Of a stretch of DNA of 64,000 bases, positions 41,768-49,420 are shown piece after piece. The first letter of the stretch is position 1. The number at the start of each line of letters is the position of its first letter. Position numbers and translations under genes: made by a program. Source of the stretch: MWCO01 sp964488865 (GTDB lineage Bacteria > Myxococcota_A > Polyangia > Polyangiales > Polyangiaceae); contig CAZAWR010000024.1 in the NCBI GenBank assembly GCA_964488865.1, positions 45,235 to 109,234 of the forward strand. Direction: 5' to 3'. Below the pieces are notes generated by a model. The model worked only from the letters and a program-made list of their open reading frames with translations. It was not told where the DNA came from and made no database searches.

Positions 41768-42940
41768 TCAGCTGGGGTCCCGGGCACACCGGAAACCGAC
41801 GTTGATGTGGCGGTCCCCATCGGGCGCGTGGAAGCGTGCTGCGGCCCGAAGGTATTGCGCGCCATACGTCCACGATCCGCCGCGCACCACGACAGCCGTG
41901 GAAACATCGAGGTTTGCACAGTCGCTGCAACTCACCCCTCCCCCGTCGTCCCACCCCCCGTCGTACCACTCCGGATCGTAGCCATCGCGCACGTACTCGA
42001 ACATGTTCCCAGCCAGGTCGAGCTGTCCGAAGAAACCAACTCCCGTCGGGAAGCTGCCCACCGGGTCCAAGGGCCCAATTGACGTGTTGTCGTCATTGGC
42101 GCGTCCCGCAGGATTTTGCCCACCCCAGGGGTAGAGCCGGTTGAGCTCGCCACCCGCCGCCGCAAACTCCCACTCGGCTTCCGTCGGCAAGCGACCTCCG
42201 TCCCACACGCAGAACGCGAACGCCTCGTACCAGTTCACGCAGTTGATCGCCGCCGTTGTCCCAGCGGTGTCGGACACAGTCCACGTACAGCTCGCCGGTT
42301 CGCCGACGTCCAGCAGGCGAGTCTTGAAGTCCCCCTCGTCCCCGGGCAGCTCCGCGTTCCATGCCGTCTGCCACCCGCTGGTCGCGATCGACGGGTGTGC
42401 GCCCTGGTCCTTCGAGATGAAGGTCGGGTCGAAGTCCGTCACGAACCGCTTGAATCGCGCCACAGTCACCTCGAACGTGTCGAGATAGAACGGGCTCACC
42501 GTGACCTCGTGTTCCGGGAACTCCGACGGGCACTCTTCGCCGCTGCCCTGACAGAAGAACGCGTCCGTGCCTTCGGTGCTTCGCCCCATCAGGAACGACC
42601 CGCCCCCGATGCGCACGTTCTCGCAACAGCTTCGACCTCCACAGTCGAGCGTGGGACTGCAGGAAGGACCTTCCGGCCCAGGGTCTCCCGCTCCCGCCCC
42701 CGCATTGCCGCCGGTCCCGCCGAGGCCGCCCGTTCCACCCGTGCCGCCCGTCCCACCGGTCGCCACGTCCGCTTCAGCCGAACCGTCCTGCGAACCGCCG
42801 GTCCCTGAAGCTCCATCGACCGTTCCACCATCGGCGAGCGAGGCCTTCGTCTCCTCGTACCCGACGAGCAGCTGACACCCCGAGAGTCCCACCAGCCACG
42901 CGCCCCCGATGAAGGCCGCTTTCTGCCAAGCCCTGGTCAA
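41768..42940 (-). CDS. SUMF1-fold (formylglycine-generating-enzyme-like) lipoprotein, probably non-catalytic
   Basis: A predicted 390-residue lipoprotein from a TTG start at 42940. That start is supported by GGGAGGTGC six bases upstream, a TTGA overlap with the preceding stop, and lipobox GLSGC at residue 22. A GGTGG linker spans about 45-85. The SUMF1/FGE-like domain (about 105-390) has GGSFLMGR, PFYLDTFEVTV, AINCVNWYEAFAFC, LPTEAEWEFAAAGG, DLAGNMFEYV and RGGSW...GFRCA. The two active-site cysteines of true FGE after GGSW are missing (TYGAQYLRAAAR), so it probably binds rather than oxidises. It is the last gene of a kinase, TPR-PEGA, SUMF operon, a common myxobacterial signalling layout. Confidence 0.9.
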   Translation of the reverse strand: MTRAWQKAAFIGGAWLVGLSGCQLLVGYEETKASLADGGTVDGASGTGGSQDGSAEADVATGGTGGTGGTGGLGGTGGNAGAGAGDPGPEGPSCSPTLDCGGRSCCENVRIGGGSFLMGRSTEGTDAFFCQGSGEECPSEFPEHEVTVSPFYLDTFEVTVARFKRFVTDFDPTFISKDQGAHPSIATSGWQTAWNAELPGDEGDFKTRLLDVGEPASCTWTVSDTAGTTAAINCVNWYEAFAFCVWDGGRLPTEAEWEFAAAGGELNRLYPWGGQNPAGRANDDNTSIGPLDPVGSFPTGVGFFGQLDLAGNMFEYVRDGYDPEWYDGGWDDGGGVSCSDCANLDVSTAVVVRGGSWTYGAQYLRAAARFHAPDGDRHINVGFRCARDPS

Positions 42941-43947
42941 AACGCACCTCCCACACCCAGCGAAGCCCCGTCGCGTCCCACCGCGGGCTGCACCCGGAGC
43001 GTCGTCGCGGGCCGCCCTTCCTTCCCCGGTGCGGACCACACGAGGTAGGCGCCCACCCCGATCCCCAACAGCCCCACGGGGACCGCCACGTTCGCGTAGT
43101 TGGCGAATCGGTTTGTGTCGTCCGCCTTGGTCACCGCGGTCTCGTCACAACCCGCGTCGCAATGATCGTTGCGGTCGCTCCAGCTCGAGAAAGCGCGCAG
43201 ACCGAAGTAGCTGCCCACGCCCAAGGCGACGACGCCAGCCCCGCCGACCACGTAGCCGAGCGTGCTTCTGTCGCCGGAGGGCGCGACGTCGACGGGGGCT
43301 GCGGGTTGGGGCTCGGGCGACGGGGGTGCAGGCTCTCTTGTGCTTGGCTCGAGGCCGGTGACGGTCACGACCTTCCGGTCCGCCTCCTTCCCAAGAGAAA
43401 CGTCCGCGACCCAAGGGCGTCGACCTGTCGCGGTCACGCGAACCACGTGCTTGCCCGGGTCCATTGGGATCGGCGCTCCCCACGCGGCTTGCCCGAGGGC
43501 GACGCCGTCCACCGTGACCTCCATGCCGTCGGCGCGGACGCCGTCCGGCACCACCACCGTGAGGGTGGACAGGAGCGGTTCGAGTTGCGCGATCTGTTTC
43601 TGCGCATATCCGGCACGGTCCGCGCGGTCTTCTCGTTGCGCGGATGCGAGCGCCTGCTTGAAGGCATCCCATGCCGACGCGGTCTTGCCCGCCTTGCCGT
43701 AACAGAGCCCGAGGTTGAGCAAGGTCCCGGTGCCGGGATCGAGCCGCTGGCTCTCGACGAACTTCGGGCACGCGGTGTCGTAGCTGCCTTCGTCCATCAG
43801 CTTGCGAGCCTGCTCGAACAGCGCCTGTGCAGCCGTGCTCTGGCTGGTGCCTTCCTGGGCCCACGCGCGGGCAGGGCACGCCGCGCTTGCCAGCCACCCC
43901 ACCGACAACGATACGAGGACCCTACTTGCGGATCGACAGATCGACAT
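42937..43947 (-). CDS. Exported TPR and PEGA-domain membrane protein
   Basis: A predicted 336-residue protein. The ATG at 43947 has a GGGAG site and a signal peptide ending ARAWA before QEGTSQS. TPR-like helices fill about 35-120 (ALFEQARKLMDEGSYDTAC, GTLLNLGLCYGKAGKTASAW). A PEGA-like strand domain follows (VTVDGVALGQAAWGAPIPMDPGKHVVRVTA, about 140-185). Two transmembrane stretches lie near 230-250 and 285-305. This architecture is common in myxobacteria beside kinases. Its start overlaps the kinase stop by 26 bp and its stop overlaps the next gene's TTG, so the three genes form one tightly coupled operon. Confidence 0.85.
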   Translation of the reverse strand: MSICRSASRVLVSLSVGWLASAACPARAWAQEGTSQSTAAQALFEQARKLMDEGSYDTACPKFVESQRLDPGTGTLLNLGLCYGKAGKTASAWDAFKQALASAQREDRADRAGYAQKQIAQLEPLLSTLTVVVPDGVRADGMEVTVDGVALGQAAWGAPIPMDPGKHVVRVTATGRRPWVADVSLGKEADRKVVTVTGLEPSTREPAPPSPEPQPAAPVDVAPSGDRSTLGYVVGGAGVVALGVGSYFGLRAFSSWSDRNDHCDAGCDETAVTKADDTNRFANYANVAVPVGLLGIGVGAYLVWSAPGKEGRPATTLRVQPAVGRDGASLGVGGAF

Positions 43948-45349
43948 CGTCTCCCTTCTCTGCGTCGCGAGGTGCGGCATCGGGTTTTTGTGCGCCATCC
44001 GTGGTCGAGGGGCCAGGTGCGTTGCGCGACGACGTTGCTTTGGCGGACGGGGCTGGGCGCTCCCGGCTCTGGGCGGCGGGGGGACTCGCATTCGGCGGGT
44101 AGGCACTCGAGGCCGCCGGAACCGCGGCGACGGGAAGGTCTTCTTGCGACGGCATGGAGGAAGGGGTCACGGTGGCGCTCGGTTGGGGGTCGGGGCCGAC
44201 GGCGACAGGCTCATTGTGCTGCATTCCCCACACGACGCCGATTCCCACGGCTGCCATCGCGAGCGCCGCCGGAACCGCGAGCCAGGCCTTGGAACGGCCT
44301 TTCGTGTCGGCCACGCCGCTGGCGGCCATCACCTCGACGGGAGGGCCTTTGCCAGCCGGGGTGGGTCCCATCGTCTTTGAAGTCACTATCCCGATGTGTT
44401 CGATTCGCGCCAGCAGGGCCGCGGCGTCGGGGGGGCCGAAGGGCGCGAGCGCCCGCGCCAACGCCTGGACGCTTCGGGGGCGTTCGTCCGGCGTCTTGGA
44501 GAGGCAGCGCATGACCACGGCGTCAAGGTCGCGCGGGATCGACGGGACCCTCTCGTGCACAGGGATGGGCCGCTCGGCCGTGATGGCGGCGACCAGCCCT
44601 GCCATCGTCTCGGCTTCGAACGGAAGCCGAGAGGTCAGAAGCTCGTACAGGATCATCCCCAGGGCCCAGATGTCCGTGCGCGTGTCCACGGACTTCGTGC
44701 TCCGGATCTGCTCGGGCGACATGTAGGCCAGTGAGCCGAGGATGGCGTTGGTTCCCGTCAGGCTTATGGCGCGTACCTCCGGGTCGGCAGGCTGGCTGAC
44801 CTTCGAGATGCCGAAGTCGAGCACCTTGACGCACGCGGAGCCGTCCGGGGCCTCGGCGAGGAAGAGGTTGGACGGTTTGAGGTCGCGGTGGACGATGCCC
44901 AAGGCGTGAGCTTCGGCGATCGCATGACACGCTTGCAGCACAAAGGAGACGGCGCGCGACGGCGGTTGAGGCCCTTCGCTCTGCAGCAGGTCGGAGAGAT
45001 CACTGCCCCGCAGCAGCTCCATGATCATGTACTGCTCGCCGGTCGGCAGGGTCCCCACGTCCAGCACGTGCGCGACGTGGGGGCTCTGGAGCCGGGATGT
45101 CGCCTGCGCCTCGAGAAGGAAGCGTGCGGCGGCGTCGCTCCCTGCGTCCGCCCCGTGGCGCATGAACTTCATGGCCACGCGCTTGCCGAGGACCAGGTGG
45201 GTGGCCTCCACCACCACCCCCATGCCGCCCGCCCCGAGCGTTCTTTCCACTCGGTACTTCCCGAGGAGGACTTCCCCGGTCCGGGTCGGCCCGTCGGCCT
45301 GTGGCGGTGCAGCAACCATGTCGTGACTCGCCCGGGCAGTGTCTCGCAT
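43922..45349 (-). CDS. Membrane-anchored serine/threonine protein kinase
   Basis: A predicted kinase of about 475 residues. The domain has GAGGMGVVVEA, the ATP Lys in VAMKFM, catalytic loop HRDLKPSNLFLA, DFGISKVS, SPEQI and DIWALGMILYELL; all catalytic residues are present, including the RD arginine. A juxtamembrane segment leads to one transmembrane helix (WLAVPAALAMAAVGIGVVWG, near 355-375) and a Pro/Ala/Ser-rich outer tail. It is likely a sensor kinase. The start is uncertain: an ATG at 45319 and a GTG at 45364 are also possible. It is the first gene of the kinase, TPR-PEGA, SUMF operon. Confidence 0.92.
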   Translation of the reverse strand: MRDTARASHDMVAAPPQADGPTRTGEVLLGKYRVERTLGAGGMGVVVEATHLVLGKRVAMKFMRHGADAGSDAAARFLLEAQATSRLQSPHVAHVLDVGTLPTGEQYMIMELLRGSDLSDLLQSEGPQPPSRAVSFVLQACHAIAEAHALGIVHRDLKPSNLFLAEAPDGSACVKVLDFGISKVSQPADPEVRAISLTGTNAILGSLAYMSPEQIRSTKSVDTRTDIWALGMILYELLTSRLPFEAETMAGLVAAITAERPIPVHERVPSIPRDLDAVVMRCLSKTPDERPRSVQALARALAPFGPPDAAALLARIEHIGIVTSKTMGPTPAGKGPPVEVMAASGVADTKGRSKAWLAVPAALAMAAVGIGVVWGMQHNEPVAVGPDPQPSATVTPSSMPSQEDLPVAAVPAASSAYPPNASPPAAQSRERPAPSAKATSSRNAPGPSTTDGAQKPDAAPRDAEKGDDVDLSIRK

Positions 45350-45389
45350 TTGAGAGCCGGCCACAAGGCGCGCCCCCGACTCTCCTCGT

Positions 45390-45857
45390 CTACGTGCGGA
45401 CCCGGAAGTTCGAGGTGATTGTCCTTCCGAGCTCGTCGCACGTCGGGTCCGTCACGATCAGCTCCGGTCGCCCGCCCGTGGACCAGATGATCGTGTTCTG
45501 CCGAAACACCCGCCCGAAGGCTTCCGCTTCCGCTCGATCCATGTTGTGGACGAACCACACCGGCTCACGCCACACCCCCTCCGGCTCGTCTTCGTACCCC
45601 ACGCACTGCTCGACACGGTACACACCGAGGATCAAGAGGTCCCGCAGCACCTGGTGCCGCGCTTCGTTCACCCGCCGTGGCAACAGCATCGAGCGCGGGT
45701 TGTACGCCGTCAACAGCGCGAACGTCTTCGTCAACGGGTCCGGCAGCAAGCTCGGGTCCGTGGACACGTCCCCGTCCATCGATACCCGCAGCAAACCGCC
45801 GGGCGACGGGATCTCGTAGACAGTGGCGAGGTAGGAGCGAAGCAGGTTCTGATCCAT
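45390..45857 (-). CDS. DUF3293-like protein
   Basis: A predicted 155-residue soluble protein. The core ALLTAYNPRSMLL-RR-NEARHQVLRDLL resembles the DUF3293 family, with the conserved Ala-Tyr-Asn-Pro and the Asn-x3-Arg motif. DEPEGVWREPVWFV and AEAFGRVFRQNTIIW continue it. Function is unknown. It sits alone on the minus strand, 25 bp or more upstream of the kinase gene, and could be cotranscribed with it. Confidence 0.75.
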   Translation of the reverse strand: MDQNLLRSYLATVYEIPSPGGLLRVSMDGDVSTDPSLLPDPLTKTFALLTAYNPRSMLLPRRVNEARHQVLRDLLILGVYRVEQCVGYEDEPEGVWREPVWFVHNMDRAEAEAFGRVFRQNTIIWSTGGRPELIVTDPTCDELGRTITSNFRVRT

Positions 45858-45903
45858 GCGCGGTCTTCTTCCGTGCCAGGCGCCTGGGCGCCAGCGGTGC
45901 TCC

Positions 45904-45921
45904 TACTCGTACTCGTACTCG
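45904..45921. repeat. TACTCG hexamer tract
   Basis: Three exact copies of TACTCG between the DUF3293-like gene and the MYXO-CTERM gene. It belongs with the hexamer tracts at 4536 and 63768. Confidence 0.7.
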
Positions 45922-46011
45922 AATTGCCGGGTCAAGGGGGCGCAAGACCACGCCCCAGCTTGATCACGCCTCACGACCGAAATTCGGTTACCCTCGTTCG
46001 AAGGTCCCGTC

Positions 46012-48540
46012 ATGCGTCACCCCCTCGCTCTCTCCTCCGTCGCCACGCTGCTGCTCGGCCTCAGCTTGCCTGCCGTGGCACACGCCGTCACCATCACGAG
46101 CCAGTCTGAGACGACCCCATTTCCGGGCATCCGCCTCGTCGAGCTGCGTACCTCCAGCCCGACCACCCGCGCCTGGGCCACCTACGTCGACTTGTGCAAC
46201 GACTACGTCCACGTCGACGCCACCACCGCCCCCTCCGCCCTGCGCAGCTCCGGCGCTTGGGCCACCTCCGTGGGCGCCCAGGTCGCCACCAACGGCGACT
46301 TCTATCGCACCGGCCCCGTTCGCGTGTACGGACAAGCCGTCGGCTCCGGTACCGCCTGGCCAGACTCCCAGACCGGCACCGACCCGGCCTACGCCTCCGA
46401 GTGGTACTACCAAGACTACGGCTGGATCGCCTTCGGACCCGACTGGGTCGAATTCACCCACACCGGCTACGTCAAGAAACACCCCCAGGACTTCGACGTC
46501 CGAGAAGGCTTCCGTCCCACCGAGGTCACCCACGCCGTCCCGCCCGGCACGCTCGCCCTCGTCAGCGGCTTCCCCGCCCTCGTCGTCGAGGGCAAGCGCG
46601 TCACCTGCTCGAGCCCCACCGCCACCTCTTGCTTTCCCGACCGCTCCGACATGCGGGACCGCCACCCTCGTACCGCCATGGGCCTCACCCAGGACCGCAG
46701 GAACTTCCTGATCGTCGTGGTCGACGGCCGCACCTCCGTGTCCGCCGGCATGTACGGCACCGAGCTCGCGGAGCTCATGGACAAACTCGGCGCCTGGCAG
46801 GCCTACAACCTCGACGGCGGCGGCTCCACGCAGATGTGGGTCGATGGACAGAGCTATGTCAATAGCGCCACCGGCAACAACGGCGGCTCGATACGGTCCG
46901 TCGCCAACCACTGGGGCGTGTTCGCAGGCACGGCCGGCGGCAAGGGCCGGAAACCCGGCCACTGCGTCGACTACCTCACAGGGGCTATCCTCCAGTCCGC
47001 CATGCAGCAGCCCCGCATGTCCACCGACTACAATGCAGACGGGAAGGCGGACGCTTGCATCCGCGGTGAGCAAGGCGTGCGTTGCGCGCCGGGCGCCGCC
47101 ACCGGCTTTGGGGCCGACGCCGCCTTCGTGGGCTGGAAAGACGAGTCCGGCTGGGCTGACCTCTCCAACTACGGCACCCTGCGCATGGGCGACATCGACG
47201 GCGACGGGCGGGCGGACCTGTGTGGCCGGGCCAACGCGCGCGTCGCGTGCCGAACCACCCAGACCGACCCCTTCGACACCGCCGTAGACGGTCCCGCTCT
47301 GTCGGACGACAGCGGCTGGGATCGACCGCAATACTACAGCACGATCCGGCTCGCCGACATCGACGGGGACGGGCGCGACGACCTTTGTGCGCGGGGCGCC
47401 GCGGGCTTGCGATGCTATCCGTCCACCGGCACCGGCTTCGGCGACGTGATCCAGACTTCGCTGTACGCGGACGCCGACGGGTTCGGTGCGGCGGACAAGT
47501 ATGGCACTTTGCGCATGGGGGACATCGACGGCGACGGGATGGCCGACGTGTGCGCGCGCGACGCGGAGGGCGTGCGCTGTTACCTGTCCGACGGCAACGG
47601 GTTTCCGACGGCAGTGCAGGGGCCGGCCTGGACCGACGCGAGCGGGTGGTGGAGACCGATGTACTTCACGACGATCCAGCTCGTGGATGTGAATGGAGAT
47701 GGCCGGGCGGACCTGTGTGCGCGTTCCTCCGCGGACTACCGCTGTCACCTGTCCGAGGGGACGGCGTTCGGGACCGCGATCGCCAAGGAGATCCTCACGA
47801 ACGACAGTGGGTGGAATGATCCTTCCAACTACGGGACGCTCCGGCTGGCGGACCTCGACGCGGACGGGGACGCGGACTTGTGCGCTCGCGCGAACGCTCG
47901 GGTCCACTGCTGGCCCTGGGAGGGCAATGGGTTCGGGGACTCCTTCGAGGGGCCGGCCCTCAGCGATGGCGAGGGCTGGGAGCTGGACCGCAAGTACGGG
48001 TCGCTGCGGCTGGCGGACGTGACCGGGGACCGCCGCGCCGACCTCTGCGGGCTCGACGATGAAGGGTTGTTCTGTTTTGCGTCGCAAGGCGGGTCCTTCG
48101 GGGCGAGGATGGCGGGGCCGTCGTGGGCGGGGCTGGGGTGGATGCACCCGAGTACCTATGGGACCTTGATGCTGGGGGGACCCGTGGCGGCCGACGAGCC
48201 GGATGCGGGTGTGCCCGACGGCGGGGCGTCCGGCAGTGGAGGTGGTAGTGGGGGGAGCAGCGGAACCGCTGGAAGCGGCGGGAGCCAAGGTGGTAGTGGA
48301 GGGAGCGAAGGCGGCAGTGGGGGGACCACCGAAGCAGGCGCGGGCGGAACCCCCGACGGGGGAGTCGATGCGGGACCCGGCTGGTACGAGAGCGACGCAG
48401 ACGGTGGATGCGGCTGTGCTCTTCCCGGGACCCCTTCACCCCACGGCGCGTGGTGGCTTCCGCTTGGCGTTCTCGCCCTCTTGCGAGGGAGACGAAGAGC
48501 GATCCTCGGCACCCCAAGGAGACCCATCGATGGAACATGA
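46012..48540 (+). CDS. Phosphodiester-glycosidase / FG-GAP-repeat protein with MYXO-CTERM tail
   Basis: A predicted 842-residue exported protein. A signal peptide ends PAVAHA near 25. The NAGPA-like phosphodiester glycosidase domain spans about 40-310, with TNGDFYRT, ALVSGFPALVV, HPRTAMGL and the hallmark NLDGGGSTQMWV. Six or more FG-GAP/VCBS-like units follow (about 340-730), each with DIDGDGRADLC, a calcium-binding loop. A Ser/Gly linker leads to a C-terminal tripartite tail: GCGC, a hydrophobic stretch (WWLPLGVLALL) and RGRRR. This is the MYXO-CTERM pattern for surface sorting and lipidation. I infer a surface enzyme acting on glycan phosphodiesters or similar bonds. Its ATG has a GAAGG site; its end overlaps the next gene by 11 bp. 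Confidence 0.9.
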   Translation: MRHPLALSSVATLLLGLSLPAVAHAVTITSQSETTPFPGIRLVELRTSSPTTRAWATYVDLCNDYVHVDATTAPSALRSSGAWATSVGAQVATNGDFYRTGPVRVYGQAVGSGTAWPDSQTGTDPAYASEWYYQDYGWIAFGPDWVEFTHTGYVKKHPQDFDVREGFRPTEVTHAVPPGTLALVSGFPALVVEGKRVTCSSPTATSCFPDRSDMRDRHPRTAMGLTQDRRNFLIVVVDGRTSVSAGMYGTELAELMDKLGAWQAYNLDGGGSTQMWVDGQSYVNSATGNNGGSIRSVANHWGVFAGTAGGKGRKPGHCVDYLTGAILQSAMQQPRMSTDYNADGKADACIRGEQGVRCAPGAATGFGADAAFVGWKDESGWADLSNYGTLRMGDIDGDGRADLCGRANARVACRTTQTDPFDTAVDGPALSDDSGWDRPQYYSTIRLADIDGDGRDDLCARGAAGLRCYPSTGTGFGDVIQTSLYADADGFGAADKYGTLRMGDIDGDGMADVCARDAEGVRCYLSDGNGFPTAVQGPAWTDASGWWRPMYFTTIQLVDVNGDGRADLCARSSADYRCHLSEGTAFGTAIAKEILTNDSGWNDPSNYGTLRLADLDADGDADLCARANARVHCWPWEGNGFGDSFEGPALSDGEGWELDRKYGSLRLADVTGDRRADLCGLDDEGLFCFASQGGSFGARMAGPSWAGLGWMHPSTYGTLMLGGPVAADEPDAGVPDGGASGSGGGSGGSSGTAGSGGSQGGSGGSEGGSGGTTEAGAGGTPDGGVDAGPGWYESDADGGCGCALPGTPSPHGAWWLPLGVLALLRGRRRAILGTPRRPIDGT

Positions 48541-49060
48541 ACTCCTCGTCCCGGCCGTGCCTCAGAGCGTCAGTGAGTTCCTCTCCCTGCGCAACGAACT
48601 GGCCACGACCCCACAAGGCGCCGCGGCGGCGTTCGTCCTCGCCCTGATGGCCTACGCTTCCGACAAGGCCTTCGGACTGACCTGCCTGACCACGGTGATC
48701 GATGCGTCGCGCTTGCAGGACGGCACGGCGGGCGTGCAAGGCAAGGAGCCACGCCGCGCGGACCAGCAAGGCTTTCGGGATTACCTCGGGAGTCGTCCGC
48801 ACCTTGCCCGGTCTTACGTGCAAGGGACGACCCCGGAAAATGGCTATCAGCTTCCCGCGCCGCCGTGGCGCGTTCGGATCAAGGAGCAGCCGAGCGACGT
48901 GCAAGCCGACGAGGCCCGCGTGTTCGTGTTCTGCACGGGGGCAGACAGCCCGCGGCCCCTTCGCCTCCGCCGCAATACTGCCGGGGTCTGGAAGGCGACC
49001 GAGTGGAGCTCCTTGCTGGTGGGTATTCGGCCCCCCGTGGCCCAAGCCGATGAGATCTAA
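48530..49060 (+). CDS. DUF6935-like protein
   Basis: A predicted 176-residue soluble protein with an AAGGAG ribosome-binding site. The segments MAYASDKAFGLTCLTTVI, ARSYVQGTTPENGYQLP and VFVFCTGADSPRPLRLRR match my memory of DUF6935 (SY-x-GTxPENxY and SxGADSPRP). The function is unknown. It overlaps the MYXO-CTERM gene by 11 bp, so it is translated from the same mRNA. Its stop codon lies in the sequence CTAAACAGGATCAC, also found at the stop codon at 32726. Confidence 0.65.
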   Translation: MEHELLVPAVPQSVSEFLSLRNELATTPQGAAAAFVLALMAYASDKAFGLTCLTTVIDASRLQDGTAGVQGKEPRRADQQGFRDYLGSRPHLARSYVQGTTPENGYQLPAPPWRVRIKEQPSDVQADEARVFVFCTGADSPRPLRLRRNTAGVWKATEWSSLLVGIRPPVAQADEI

Positions 49061-49173
49061 ACAGGATCACGCAGACCCGAAGCCAAGCTGGTGAATGCGG
49101 CGCTGGCAGCGGGGAACGGAAGCGTGCCGCCGTTCAGAACTCCCGGTCCCCGGTCCCCTGCTCACCAGTTTGG
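49056..49173. repeat. Intergenic palindrome after the DUF6935-like gene
   Basis: CTAAACAGGATCAC overlaps the stop codon. Next, CCAAGCTGGTGA (49083-49094) and TCACCAGTTTGG (49162-49173) form imperfect inverted arms. Inside, GGGGAAC faces GGTCCCCGGTCCCC. It may act as a terminator and resembles the 32.8-kb element in design. Confidence 0.6.
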
Positions 49174-49420
49174 CCGTGGGCGCTCCGTCAACGTGCGCTG
49201 GCTCGGGCCCCTGGCGGCCGCCACTTCGGGCCTGGCGCCCGCCACCTGACGACGATTCCGTGCGTTTCGCAGGGTTCTGAGGACGGGAACCCCATCCCAA
49301 GGGCAAGACGAGGTGGCGCACCGCCATCAGACGCCTCCCCCCTCACGACACAAATGGGCTTGAATTAGCGGAAATTTTTGAGGGTCCCGTTCTGGCCCGC
49401 CTCTTGATCAAGAGCGGCGT
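49174..49420. other. Gene-free stretch upstream of comEC
   Basis: Together with the preceding palindrome this makes 360 bp without a gene. It contains a near-direct repeat, copies beginning CGGGCC and ending GCCAC at 49203-49223 and 49226-49244. Around 49355-49385 it is AT-rich (GAATTAGCGGAAATTTTTGA), a likely site for the comEC promoter. No convincing -35/-10 pair is seen. Confidence 0.5.

Noticed and set aside
45988..48288. A 766-codon minus-strand frame
   Set aside because: It is antisense to the MYXO-CTERM glycosidase gene and shows only the low-complexity pattern expected at high GC.
49067..49327. An 86-codon minus-strand frame in the gap before comEC
   Set aside because: It runs through the palindrome and direct repeats, and has no ribosome-binding site or recognisable domain.
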